Source of the DNA: Bacteroidota bacterium
Lineage (GTDB): Bacteria; Bacteroidota; Bacteroidia; Bacteroidales; UBA10428
Reading direction: 5' to 3'
NCBI GenBank assembly: GCA_023442525.1
Contig: JAEZZA010000011.1
Coordinates: 62,001-126,000, forward strand
DNA length: 64,000 nucleotides
This document shows positions 17,316 through 26,794 of this stretch, one piece after another. The notes under the pieces were generated by a model, which worked only from the letters and a program-made list of their open reading frames with translations, searched no databases and was not told the DNA's origin. Within the stretch, counting starts at the first letter, position 1. Each line of letters starts with the position of its first letter. The position numbers and the translations under genes were made by a program.

Positions 17316-18176
17316 CTAATACTGGTGAAATGCATCGCTAATGAATTTCATTACTTCGGGAAGCGATGTTCTCCAGTAGGTCCATGTATGACCACCGTCT
17401 CTCACGCGATATTCGTGAGGTATTTCTTTCTTTTTCATTGCTATATGAAGTAACGAATTGCCTTCGTACAGGAAATCATCATCTCCACAATCGATATACC
17501 ATCTCACTGCTTTCTTATCAGAATCCTTTATGTCATTTACCAGGTTCAGGACGCCGTATTTTTTATAGTACTTGTCGATTTCCTCATCCGATGCATCTCC
17601 ATATCGTTGCTTGTAATATTGTCCGGCATCTTCGGCTGAAACCGGACCGGTGGCAGCACTCAGGGGACACGCCGATGAAAACATTTCGGGATGGTGAAGA
17701 GCATATACCAGGGTACCGCCGCCACCCATCGAAAGGCCTGCCACAGCACGGAATCTCTTTTCGCCTTTAATGCGAAATTGCTTCTCCACATAGGGAATGA
17801 ACTCCTGGAAGAAAAAATCTTCATAACGCCATTTTCCTTTGATATCATTGAAATAACCTCTCATACCGGTATTGGCATCGGGCATAATAATGATCATGGG
17901 CGTAGCCTTGCCTTCGTTAATGGCTTTATCGACAATGTGAAGAACTTCACCGAATTGCACCCATCCGGTCTGATCGTCACCTGATCCGTGCAATAAATAC
18001 AGTACAGGGTAATTGCGCTGAGATATTTCGTAGTCGGGTGGAAGATAAACCGCATATTTTCTGTCCATGTTCAGAATTTTACTGGTCATTGACAGGTTAT
18101 CCATTACCTTCCCGGTCTGCGCGAATCCTGACAGGAAAAGGCTAAAGATGATGAGACTCAAACAAACTTTTTTCAT
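17316..18176 (-). CDS. Secreted alpha/beta-hydrolase esterase (CE1/esterase D-like)
   Basis: 286 residues with a signal peptide (MKKVCLSLIIFSLFLSGFAQ). The fold signatures are RKYAVYLPPDYE, YPVLYLLHGSGDDQTGW (oxyanion region), nucleophile Ser in VAGLSMGGGGT, Asp in IDCGDDDFLYEGN, and His in RDGGHTWTYWRTSLPEV. This is the feruloyl/acetyl-xylan esterase (CE1) or esterase D-like group, acting on ester-linked side groups of plant polysaccharides or on small esters. No type IX sorting domain is seen, so it is probably periplasmic. It lies 44 bases downstream of the M4 protease gene on the same strand and may be co-transcribed. Confidence 0.82.
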   Translation of the reverse strand: MKKVCLSLIIFSLFLSGFAQTGKVMDNLSMTSKILNMDRKYAVYLPPDYEISQRNYPVLYLLHGSGDDQTGWVQFGEVLHIVDKAINEGKATPMIIIMPDANTGMRGYFNDIKGKWRYEDFFFQEFIPYVEKQFRIKGEKRFRAVAGLSMGGGGTLVYALHHPEMFSSACPLSAATGPVSAEDAGQYYKQRYGDASDEEIDKYYKKYGVLNLVNDIKDSDKKAVRWYIDCGDDDFLYEGNSLLHIAMKKKEIPHEYRVRDGGHTWTYWRTSLPEVMKFISDAFHQY

Positions 18177-18220
18177 GATATTCAGGTATGATTTTGTAAA
18201 ACCTAAAATTGTAAAAGATT

Positions 18221-21200
18221 TTATTGTTTCACAAATTTCAACCTGAAAGTGTTACCTGAATGATGTATTTCCAGCAGATAGATACCTGGATCCAGCCATG
18301 GAATGCTGATTACAGGTGAGTTCTTCGAAGTCAGCACCTGTTTACCGTGAATTGTGAATATTCTTACATCAAAATCACCTTCGAGATTAATATGTAATTC
18401 ATCCTTAACCGGATTGGGATAAACGTGAGGCAAGATCTCCTGATTTGAAACAGGCGTTGGATTTATAGCATGTATATACCTGTCCCTTATCAGCGTGTCG
18501 GTCCCAAATTCATTGGTTGTGATGAGCGTTACATTATAAAAACCTGGCGTCTTAAAAACAACTACCGGATTCTGTTCAAAAGATTCTGACGGTTCACCTC
18601 CTTCAAATTTCCAATGCCACGAAACCGGGTCGTTGGCCGACATATCCATTAATCGTGAAGTAACAGGGTAATTTCCATATTTGAAATCGGTTGTAAAATC
18701 GGATACCGGGGCAAGACCCAAAACGCGTTTTCCCCGTGTAAAAAATACTGGCCATTTGGCATCGGGCACCAATACAGAGGCCTCTCCAACCGGTTTCATT
18801 TTATCGGCAGAAAGTTTAACGGCCTTGATGACCTGCATGTTGGAACTATTAATCCCTGAAAAGGCCAGCCTTTTATCATCCGTTGAAAACGAAGGGTATC
18901 CAAGCCTGTCGTTTGTTGTTATCAGGCCTGTTTTCCCGGTTAACAGGTTTGCGGTGTAAACACTGTATTTTTTAATTACACCATCATCATAGAAGTGATC
19001 AAATGCAATGATATGTGGCGAATTCTTCGAGAATACCGGGTTTGTCACATTTACATGCGCGGGTAATGCTGATAATATTTTAGTGATCTTTCCATTACCG
19101 AAAAATGAGGAATCGTTATCCCAAACCCTTATAATCCCGATATCCCAATAAAAAATCCCTTCGATAGAACTGGAATTTATTACGTTAAAAGCATCGTATA
19201 TAAGGTATTCTCCGGTTATGTCAAAATCCACTGAGAAGGCTTTTAACACACCTCCTGCATCTACGGTTTCGTGTTTTGTTGTGGGGTTGTACAATTTAAA
19301 CCGGCGTGCTTCGCCGGATACCAGATCAAATACAATAATGGTGGCATCATAAATACCTCTCGTGGCTGCAATCCTCTTACCATCTTTCGAAATAGCCACA
19401 TTATCATAATAATTGAAGTCGGAAATAATGCGTTCATTAACATTACCTTCATCCGTATTGATCATCCTGATTCGGCGTTCGATTGACACAAACACTGTCT
19501 TACTGCCATCATCGGTAACACTTGCCCTGCCCCTCATGGTAGTTGAGGTTAACGGTCGATAATTAGTGCCATAAGACGAGGACAGATATAACGTAACAGG
19601 ATCGGAAGGACTGGTATCATATGACAGCAATTGTTGTTCTCCCGGATTAACCGGATACAGAGGAGTCTTATCAATATACTCTTCTTCATATATACCTACC
19701 GATTCAAAAGCCAATGCTGCTTCATAATAAGCGTCGGATTGATCCCCATACAGATCGCGGGCCGACTGAACTACGGCGACACGTAATTCAATAAATCCCG
19801 CTGTCTTTGTCAGGTATTCTGTCAATGCCCTGTAGAATACCTTTTCAGCTTTGTTTTTTCCAACGATTATGGCATAATTATAAAAAGCGTGATTAATAAT
19901 CCCGCTGTTCAGGTGGATGCCTGCATTGTCGCTGGTTCCCAGGTACATTTCGGTTGTATGTATCGGTTGCCAGAAATGATCGGACTTGCTCCCCTTGTTG
20001 TGAGGGTCCGACAGATCCCGGATAGCGCCCGACGGAGAATAACCATTCTGCGTTATACTTTCGCCAATAGTCCAGTCGTCCCTGTCGACCATACAGGCAA
20101 AAATATCGGCATAGGCCTCGTGTATGGCACCAGCCTGGCCATAATATTCCAGATTTACTGATGTGGAAATAACGCCATGGCTTAATTCATGGGCTGTGAC
20201 ATCGAGTGCACCGGCAAGTGGCTTTAAATGTTCGCCGCCATTTCCGTAGAACACCGCCTGCCCGTTCCAGAAAGCATTCTCCATAGGCGTCCCGTCATCA
20301 TTTGCAATGTTCACAATCGATATGATATTACCACCCTGGCCGTTAATTGAATTCCGGTTAAAGGTGGTATCATAATACTGGTATACCTTGGCAGCATTGT
20401 AGTGAGCCGAAATGGCAGCGCTCTGGTTCCAGGTGTTATCGACAGAAGTTACATAATTATAGTCGAGATTGACTGTAGAAGTGCCGTTAGCGTCGAGGGT
20501 AATTATTATTCCTTCGCCGGTTGAAGGATTGAACATTTTTTGCGATACGTCATATAAATAAAAAATGCCATTAGCCTCATAAACATTAAATGTTCGCATA
20601 ATGTAATTGAGATCGCGTCCGTTTCCCCTTGTGGGCCCGTCGTATTTGGTATTGTTATAATGCAGAAGAATAGTGCCGTCGCCGGCATCAATAAAGTATA
20701 TCCATTCCTCGACAAAATTAGGTCTTACAGATACTATCCAGCTTAACCTGTATTCTCCCGAAGGTAACTTGTAATAATTCAATTTAGCTGATGGCTTTTC
20801 ATAACGGAGAAACTTTTTTTCGGAAAATGTTAATTCACGGTAGCGTCCCTGAGCTTTCAGGTGATCAATTGCAGTCTGTGCTGCTTGTTCACCGCTAAGT
20901 GCGGGCACTTCGGGCGGGTTATCCGGAAGTTCATGCACTGTACCGGTCAACCGTTCTTTTTCATCGTCGATATGGAAAACCGATTCCGAACCGTATATCT
21001 CGATACCTTTGTATTGCTGAAACAACCTGACGTGTGTTATTCCCAGATTATCCTTATGAACCCCGGTAATGCTGAAATCCATACGAGTGCTGCCACCGGG
21101 GAAAATATGCTTTTCAGCGAATGAATGGAAGATATCTCCGGGCGATTTGGCGGCTTCGGATTTCAGAGTATTTCTCTTTGTTTCAATAAAAACATAACTG

Positions 21201-21418
21201 CTTTTGGAAGTGTTCGGGCCGGGCAACCGCAATTTCTGATTCATAAAGTACGGTTGTTCACCGGAAGTGCTTTTACTGCCATCAATTAGCGGAATATCCT
21301 TCTCCTGCAATAAGATATGATGAGTTACTCCGCTATCGGAAACTGAATATTCAGATTGTGCAATAGTCATAGCTGACCGCAGCAATAACATTGCAATCAT
21401 GAAAGGGCTGAATTTCAT
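18221..21418 (-). CDS. M4 (thermolysin-like) metalloprotease with T9SS sorting domain, copy 1
   Basis: 1065 residues. Order: signal peptide; FTP/PepSY propeptide (about 60-230); M4 catalytic domain (about 280-590) with zinc motif HELSHGV near residue 409, downstream Glu in HEAYADIF and active-site His in GIHLNSGIINHAFYN; a region of repeated beta blades (about 610-900; VTDDGSKTVFVSIERRIRMI); a PKD domain (PVSWHWKFEGGEPSESFEQNP); and a type A type IX sorting domain from HVYPNPVKDELHINL. It should be exported and attached to or released from the cell surface as a protein-degrading enzyme. It is a tandem paralogue of the upstream gene at 21492-24725. PorQ, a T9SS component, is encoded at 55006-56085. 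Confidence 0.92.
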   Translation of the reverse strand: MKFSPFMIAMLLLRSAMTIAQSEYSVSDSGVTHHILLQEKDIPLIDGSKSTSGEQPYFMNQKLRLPGPNTSKSSYVFIETKRNTLKSEAAKSPGDIFHSFAEKHIFPGGSTRMDFSITGVHKDNLGITHVRLFQQYKGIEIYGSESVFHIDDEKERLTGTVHELPDNPPEVPALSGEQAAQTAIDHLKAQGRYRELTFSEKKFLRYEKPSAKLNYYKLPSGEYRLSWIVSVRPNFVEEWIYFIDAGDGTILLHYNNTKYDGPTRGNGRDLNYIMRTFNVYEANGIFYLYDVSQKMFNPSTGEGIIITLDANGTSTVNLDYNYVTSVDNTWNQSAAISAHYNAAKVYQYYDTTFNRNSINGQGGNIISIVNIANDDGTPMENAFWNGQAVFYGNGGEHLKPLAGALDVTAHELSHGVISTSVNLEYYGQAGAIHEAYADIFACMVDRDDWTIGESITQNGYSPSGAIRDLSDPHNKGSKSDHFWQPIHTTEMYLGTSDNAGIHLNSGIINHAFYNYAIIVGKNKAEKVFYRALTEYLTKTAGFIELRVAVVQSARDLYGDQSDAYYEAALAFESVGIYEEEYIDKTPLYPVNPGEQQLLSYDTSPSDPVTLYLSSSYGTNYRPLTSTTMRGRASVTDDGSKTVFVSIERRIRMINTDEGNVNERIISDFNYYDNVAISKDGKRIAATRGIYDATIIVFDLVSGEARRFKLYNPTTKHETVDAGGVLKAFSVDFDITGEYLIYDAFNVINSSSIEGIFYWDIGIIRVWDNDSSFFGNGKITKILSALPAHVNVTNPVFSKNSPHIIAFDHFYDDGVIKKYSVYTANLLTGKTGLITTNDRLGYPSFSTDDKRLAFSGINSSNMQVIKAVKLSADKMKPVGEASVLVPDAKWPVFFTRGKRVLGLAPVSDFTTDFKYGNYPVTSRLMDMSANDPVSWHWKFEGGEPSESFEQNPVVVFKTPGFYNVTLITTNEFGTDTLIRDRYIHAINPTPVSNQEILPHVYPNPVKDELHINLEGDFDVRIFTIHGKQVLTSKNSPVISIPWLDPGIYLLEIHHSGNTFRLKFVKQ

Positions 21419-21421
21419 GTT

Positions 21422-21443
21422 GTATCATTTACCTAAATGATAC
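21422..21443. repeat. Perfect palindrome just upstream of M4 copy 1
   Basis: GTATCATTTA and TAAATGATAC form a perfect 10-base inverted repeat around CC, four bases upstream of the ATG of the first M4 gene. It could be an operator or an mRNA hairpin that masks the start of translation. No T-run follows, so it is not a classical terminator. Function is inferred only from position. Confidence 0.4.
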
Positions 21444-21491
21444 CTGATATAACAACTAACCCTACCTGAAAGTGTTAAATTTCAGGCTTTA

Positions 21492-24400
21492 TTACCTCTT
21501 GACCAGTTTATTTATAAAGACACCCGATCCGGTTTTGATTTCCAGAATATACATCCCGGAGTTCAGTGCCGAAAGATCGATTTGTGATTTATTGCTGTCA
21601 GAAAGCATCAAACTCCCCGATTGCGAGAATATCCTGATGGTAAAATCGCCTTTGTAGCTTATATTCAGAATATTGTCAACGGGGTTCGGGTAATAAACAA
21701 GCGCGTTCTCAATGTCGGCGCTGGCAGGTGTACCTGTGGTATTTATATAGCTTTCTCTTACCAGCGTATTCTCTCCTGCTGCGTTTGAAACTTTAAGTGT
21801 TACCTTATATATTCCGGCGCCACTATAGATTACTTCCGGATTCTGAAGTGTCGATGTCGCCGGATTTCCTCCCTGGAAAGTCCATTGCCACGAAGTAGGC
21901 TTATTGGTCGAGAGATCAACAAATTTCACCTGTAAAGGTGCATCGCCGAATTTAAAGTCGGCCGTGAAATTTGCCACCGGGGCAAGGCTCAGATCTCTTT
22001 GCCCGGTTGCATAATACACCGGCCATTGTGCATCCGAAATTATGGGTGTTATCGATCCTGCAGGTGAGATTTTATCTTCTGCAAGGGCTATGCTGCAAAT
22101 ACCATTATAATATCCTGAGGAAGTAGGAATATCCATCACTCCAAAGGCAATTTTATCATCGTTTTTCCCAAACGAAGGGTAACCAAGTGTAGTATTTTCG
22201 GTAATCAGGTTCAGCTCGCCTGTTTCAAGATTTGCACCGAAAATTCCATATTCCTGTTCCATGCCGTCATCATAAAAATAGTCGAATGCTATGATGTCGG
22301 ATGAATTTTTCGAAAATACAGGATTCCCTACACTAACATTGGCAGGTAACTGAGTAAAAAGTTTGAATATTGAACCATCAGCAAAGTCGCCTGCTTCATT
22401 ATCCCAAACCTTTATGAATCCTACATCCCAATATGAAAGATCGTCGTATGTATCGGAATTCAATTCATTGTAAGCGTCGTACATGATATATTCACCTGTA
22501 TGGTCGAACTCAATGGCATCTGCATACAACACTCCGCCCGCCTCAACATCACTGGTGGTGGGATTGTAGAGTGTGAATCGGGCCCATTTTTTAAGTCCAA
22601 AATCATAAACGAAGATAGATGTGTCCACTTCAACTGATATTGCTGCCACCCTGTTTCCGTCTTTGGAAACGGCAACGTTATCGAAAAATGCTTCGTCCGA
22701 CAGCAGATCTTCGGATGGATTATTCGGATCGAGTATCAGTACATTGATACGGTCGTCAAGGTCGACAAAAACGCCTGCACTGCCGTCATCTGTTACACTT
22801 ACTTTTCCTTTCATCGCAGTCTCCGAAATTCCCTGATACACGTTTCCGGAAAGTGGCGACCGGTATAATGTATATGAATAAGAATCATCTGTATTATAAA
22901 TCAGCAGACGTTCTGCACCCGGGTTAGTATCATAGGTATCAGGATCGTCGGTCTGTGGTGTGTCGGGATAGATTCCCACAGCGTCGAATGCCTCACCGGC
23001 TTTAATGGCCTCAGCAGAATTTTGCCCGTAAATATCTTTTGCTGACTGAACCACGGCGATGCGAAGATCGATAAACTGTGATGTTTTAGTCAGATATTCC
23101 TTTAGAGTGCGGTAATATACCTTTTCGGCCTTGTCTTTTGTAACTGCGGTGGCAAACAGGTAGAAAGCCTTATTTCCAATACCACTGTTTATGTGTACTC
23201 CGCCGTTATCCTGACTGCCCAGGTACATTTCGGAAAGATGGGCAGGTTGCCAGTAACTATGTTCGGAAGTGCCTCCGTTGTGCGGATCGCTCATATTCCT
23301 AAGAGCACCGCTGGGGTAATACGCAGCTTTTACAACATCTTCACCGATAAGCCAGTCGTCACGATCTATCATCGACCCGAATATGTCGGCAAAGGATTCA
23401 TTCATTGCACCTGACTGGCCTATATATTCCAGGTTGGCGGTATTTGAAACCACTCCGTGACCCAATTCATGTGCGGTGACATCAAGTGCTCCGGCGAGCG
23501 ATTTAAAATGCGATCCGCCATTGCCATAGAATACGGCCTGGCCGTTCCAGAATGCATTCTGCATTGAGGTTTTACCATCTTCGGTGACATTAACAAATGA
23601 GATGATATTTCCGCCCTGATCGTTCAGTGAATTGCGACCGAATTTAGACCTGAAGTATTCATACGTAATGGCTGCATTGTGGTGCGCCGAAACAGCAGCG
23701 CTGTGACCTGTCCAGAGGTTGTCATCACAGGAAATCATGCTGTAATCCAGATCTGTCGTGGAAGTATTGTTTGCATCCAATGTAATGATTATACCTTCAT
23801 CGGTACCCTGATTATACATGGGCTCCGATATGTTGTACAGGTAATAATATCCTGACTCTTCATATACCTTAATCTCTCGTGGTATATTGTTCAAATCGGT
23901 ACCGGTACCGGTTACAGGTCCATCCGACTTGGTGTTGTTGAATTTTCTGAGGATAGTGCCGTCATTTGCATCTATAACATACTGCCATTCCTCAATAAAA
24001 TTCGGCCTTATATGTACCATCCATGCCAATACCGGGGTTCCGTCATCCTTCGGGAAAATTATCTGCGCACATTCCGGAGCATAATAATTCATAAATTTTT
24101 TCTCTTTATCGCTTAATTCACGGAATACAGTTATTTTTTCCAGATCGGATTTCACAATATTCACTACCTGGGCATATTGAACCGTTGGAACCGTTACAAT
24201 GTCTTCATTGATTTTAAAGAACGAGCCATTGAGCCGTTCTTTACCCTTTCCATAGTGATATACAGATTCGGTTCCGTATATTTCAACACCTTTATACTCC
24301 TGAACTGTTCTGATATGTGTTATCCCGAGTTCATCGGTATGCATTTTCTGAACCCGAATCACACCGCGGGGATTATCAATTTCAGTAACATTCCTGTACG

Positions 24401-24725
24401 ATTCAAGAAATCGGTACAACCTGTCCTCCATTGATACAGTGGATGCCTGCTCAACAGATGTGGTTTTTCTTTCAAGGTAAACAGGAGATTTATCTTTCCG
24501 GATTACTAACGGTTCGGTTCGTGCATTGGCAAATGATAACGATTTCTTAACCGGGGTCTTTACCGATTGTGATTGTAATGTAGAATGACTATAAACAGAT
24601 TGCGGATTAAGGTTATGGCGGACAGTGCCGGCTGGTTTTTTATGTGGTTGTTTGAAACCGGTTTGGCCGTTCCCGGGAACGACAATCATCAGAACGGACA
24701 GAACAATAAGTATAAGTTTTTTCAT
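21492..24725 (-). CDS. M4 metalloprotease with T9SS sorting domain, copy 2
   Basis: 1077 residues with the same layout as copy 1: signal peptide (MKKLILIVLSVLMIVVPGNG), long FTP/PepSY propeptide, M4 catalytic domain with HELGHGV near residue 418, NESFADIFGSMID carrying the third zinc ligand, VHINSGIGNKAFY (here Asn-Lys stands where copy 1 has Asn-His), blade-like region, PKD domain (PTSWQWTFQGGNPATST) and sorting domain from YYPNPVDNILNI. The thermolysin-type catalytic His lies in 'VHINSG', so activity is expected. Its ATG overlaps the stop of the upstream lipoprotein by four bases, indicating translational coupling with that protein, and copy 1 follows 73 bases downstream. Confidence 0.92.
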   Translation of the reverse strand: MKKLILIVLSVLMIVVPGNGQTGFKQPHKKPAGTVRHNLNPQSVYSHSTLQSQSVKTPVKKSLSFANARTEPLVIRKDKSPVYLERKTTSVEQASTVSMEDRLYRFLESYRNVTEIDNPRGVIRVQKMHTDELGITHIRTVQEYKGVEIYGTESVYHYGKGKERLNGSFFKINEDIVTVPTVQYAQVVNIVKSDLEKITVFRELSDKEKKFMNYYAPECAQIIFPKDDGTPVLAWMVHIRPNFIEEWQYVIDANDGTILRKFNNTKSDGPVTGTGTDLNNIPREIKVYEESGYYYLYNISEPMYNQGTDEGIIITLDANNTSTTDLDYSMISCDDNLWTGHSAAVSAHHNAAITYEYFRSKFGRNSLNDQGGNIISFVNVTEDGKTSMQNAFWNGQAVFYGNGGSHFKSLAGALDVTAHELGHGVVSNTANLEYIGQSGAMNESFADIFGSMIDRDDWLIGEDVVKAAYYPSGALRNMSDPHNGGTSEHSYWQPAHLSEMYLGSQDNGGVHINSGIGNKAFYLFATAVTKDKAEKVYYRTLKEYLTKTSQFIDLRIAVVQSAKDIYGQNSAEAIKAGEAFDAVGIYPDTPQTDDPDTYDTNPGAERLLIYNTDDSYSYTLYRSPLSGNVYQGISETAMKGKVSVTDDGSAGVFVDLDDRINVLILDPNNPSEDLLSDEAFFDNVAVSKDGNRVAAISVEVDTSIFVYDFGLKKWARFTLYNPTTSDVEAGGVLYADAIEFDHTGEYIMYDAYNELNSDTYDDLSYWDVGFIKVWDNEAGDFADGSIFKLFTQLPANVSVGNPVFSKNSSDIIAFDYFYDDGMEQEYGIFGANLETGELNLITENTTLGYPSFGKNDDKIAFGVMDIPTSSGYYNGICSIALAEDKISPAGSITPIISDAQWPVYYATGQRDLSLAPVANFTADFKFGDAPLQVKFVDLSTNKPTSWQWTFQGGNPATSTLQNPEVIYSGAGIYKVTLKVSNAAGENTLVRESYINTTGTPASADIENALVYYPNPVDNILNISYKGDFTIRIFSQSGSLMLSDSNKSQIDLSALNSGMYILEIKTGSGVFINKLVKR

Positions 24726-25147
24726 TCTTTTGTCGGATTTAGTAATGAATTAAGGGCTTTGTACAACTGCCACACTTCGGGGTTTTTGGTCTGATCGGTC
24801 CACTTGATTTCCTTTTCCGTTCCGTTAATAGTGGTGCGGATATAATAGGTCATGTTACCGGGCTCATTCAGTTGCAATTGATATAAACCAGCAGAGGCAA
24901 TCAGATTTTTGATTTCTTTCCATTGCCGCGTCGAAACGGGCGCAGAAGGAATGTATTTGTCATTCTCGATCTTAAATACATGGCGGCCGTCAATCACGGA
25001 ATAGTCTACCGGAATGTTGGTGAAGCCTCCGTATTTTCCAAAATACAGTCTTTCTGCCTCCGGTTTAGTCAATAGTTTTTCAGGGCTCATGCATGAAGAA
25101 GCGATCAGCAGCACGAGACCCAGCATCAGGGTATTATTGGAATACAT
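24722..25147 (-). CDS. Lipoprotein coupled to M4 protease; emfourin-like candidate inhibitor
   Basis: 141 residues. SPII signal with lipobox Cys 19 (LIASSC). The mature part has LYFGKYGGFTNIPVDYSV, then WKEIKNLIASAGLYQLQLNE, MTYYIRTTINGTEKEIKWTD and a final helix EVWQLYKALNSLL. This order (GGF strand, helix, Tyr-rich strand, strand, C-terminal helix) resembles emfourin, a small inhibitor encoded next to protealysin-like M4 proteases, and a family of uncharacterised Bacteroidota lipoproteins. The gene ends by overlapping the M4 copy 2 start by four bases. I infer an inhibitor or periplasmic guard for the protease; sequence similarity is only by eye, so function is unproven. Confidence 0.6.
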   Translation of the reverse strand: MYSNNTLMLGLVLLIASSCMSPEKLLTKPEAERLYFGKYGGFTNIPVDYSVIDGRHVFKIENDKYIPSAPVSTRQWKEIKNLIASAGLYQLQLNEPGNMTYYIRTTINGTEKEIKWTDQTKNPEVWQLYKALNSLLNPTKE

Positions 25148-25225
25148 TTGGAGATGGTTTAATACATTTCCTGTAAAGGTAGAATATTAATGTGGTAATG
25201 TGTTAATTTGGGAATAGATCGTAAT

Positions 25226-25855
25226 TTAATATTTCGCGAAATCGTATTGGTCAATATTCACATCAAATCGGCCATACGACATACTAACCGGAGTACCATT
25301 TACAAGTGCCTGGAAACCAAAATAGCCTGATAATATCACACCCACGGGCTCATCATCTACCATGAGCTGGTTTGCTTTTCTTATCTGTAACTCTCCGTTG
25401 AAAATATTCAAATCGATGGTGTCCAGTGATATAATTGCCGTCACATTCATTTTGGGATCTTTCAGACTAAAATTCTTTTCATTCAGTTCAACCAGATCGC
25501 TGTACGTGTCGGGATGAAATTCAGGAAGATCGAATATCAGTGTCATGGGTTCTCCCGAATAGTAATAATCACCGTAATACCCGTCATAGGTGGATGGTTC
25601 GCGCAATAAACCTTTAAAGCACAATCGCGCAAGGTTGTTGGTATAAGTTACCTTAGCCGGAACTTCCGAGTTTGAGTAAATAAAAAGTTTACGTTCATAA
25701 AAAGCACCGAAAGTATTGTACCCCCATTCTGAATATGCAGGAAGTTCACTGTATACTTCGTCAGGAATATTAATCGACCGGTCAAGATCGTACTGTGCCG
25801 ATTCGCAGGATGTCAGAATCCAGACAACTGATAATATGAATAACGTATTTTTCAT
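25226..25855 (-). CDS. Lipoprotein of unknown function
   Basis: 209 residues with an SPII signal ending at WILTSC. The mature protein is beta-rich and tyrosine-rich (YDGYYGDYYYSGEPMTLIFDLP) with a C-terminal YGRFDVNIDQYDF. I do not recognise the family. It follows the outer-membrane protein gene at 25864-26631 by eight bases, so the two are probably co-transcribed and may act together at the outer membrane. Confidence 0.65.
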   Translation of the reverse strand: MKNTLFILSVVWILTSCESAQYDLDRSINIPDEVYSELPAYSEWGYNTFGAFYERKLFIYSNSEVPAKVTYTNNLARLCFKGLLREPSTYDGYYGDYYYSGEPMTLIFDLPEFHPDTYSDLVELNEKNFSLKDPKMNVTAIISLDTIDLNIFNGELQIRKANQLMVDDEPVGVILSGYFGFQALVNGTPVSMSYGRFDVNIDQYDFAKY

Positions 25856-25863
25856 GATCGTAA

Positions 25864-26631
25864 TTATAATGGAAATCTGAAATTTATTTGTATTCCTCCT
25901 CCGTAAAGGGGATTAATGAATGAACTGTTTCGGTTGTATATCAAGCCCGATGGTGCGCAAGCCTCCAGGTTCAGGCCGGGTTTGGATGAGTCGCCGATTT
26001 TTAGACCAATTGCTGCCGTTACTGTGGCATAAAATTTCCATGGATCTTCCACCAGTTTGGAGGCCTCTTTGCTATTAGGTTCCATGTTTTTTTCATAAAA
26101 TACAAGCCGTGTGTCGCCGGATAAAAAAACATTAAAGTCCATTGCAATTTTGTAATAGATTTGAACCTTACGTTCTTTGTAAGGATAGATCCTAATCTCA
26201 AGCGGCGCTCCCAGGTAATGCGAAAGTTGAGAAATGCTCCTTACCCTCAGAAATTCAGTTGTTGTTCCCTCCTTCCTGAATAATAAATAGAAATAATTGG
26301 TATGCGTTGACCAGTATGTGTCTTTTCCTATTGAAGCATCATTCCGTGTATAGCGTAATCCTGACGATATCCCTATCTTATTGTCCAGTACACGTTTTTC
26401 AAATTTTAGTCCATAGTAATTCTTGTAAAAAAGAGCCCTGACGTAACTTGCAGGGGAGCCGTAATAGTTGTGTGTGACAACATCGGCCCGGATATAAGAT
26501 TTTTCATCAGGCGGATCACAACTCATAAAGTCAGCACCTGCTTCAATTGTAAGGCCTTTTAGAAGTTTATCCTGAGCAAAAGATGTGGTTAGCGACAATA
26601 AGAGTATCAGAAGTAGTATTGGTTTTTTCAT
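25864..26631 (-). CDS. Predicted outer-membrane beta-barrel protein
   Basis: 255 residues with a signal peptide (MKKPILLLILLLSLTTSFAQ). The rest alternates polar and hydrophobic residues as in beta strands (KIGISSGLRYTRND, YTRND, NYFYLLFR, VQIYYKIAMDFNVFLSGD) and ends GGGIQINFRFPL, with the terminal aromatic-x-Leu pattern expected of barrel proteins. No specific family recognised. Likely the first gene of a two-gene unit with the lipoprotein at 25226-25855. Confidence 0.65.
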   Translation of the reverse strand: MKKPILLLILLLSLTTSFAQDKLLKGLTIEAGADFMSCDPPDEKSYIRADVVTHNYYGSPASYVRALFYKNYYGLKFEKRVLDNKIGISSGLRYTRNDASIGKDTYWSTHTNYFYLLFRKEGTTTEFLRVRSISQLSHYLGAPLEIRIYPYKERKVQIYYKIAMDFNVFLSGDTRLVFYEKNMEPNSKEASKLVEDPWKFYATVTAAIGLKIGDSSKPGLNLEACAPSGLIYNRNSSFINPLYGGGIQINFRFPL

Positions 26632-26740
26632 AATCAGGGATTAGGGTTTATTATATGGATGTTGGAAACATGGTTTTGGTTGCGTGAGATCAATGTGCTA
26701 ATATGCCAATGTCAGAGACAGAAGGGCGACCGGGCTTGAC

Positions 26741-26770
26741 AAAAAAAGAGACAAGGCTGTGCCTTGTCTC
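26741..26770 (-). terminator. Intrinsic terminator after Gfo oxidoreductase gene
   Basis: A perfect 10-base stem (GAGACAAGGC with GCCTTGTCTC) with a three-base loop, followed on the minus strand by seven T. It lies 25 bases after the stop of the gene ending at 26795. Confidence 0.85.
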
Positions 26771-26794
26771 TCGTAATCTATTAAACCTCAAACA

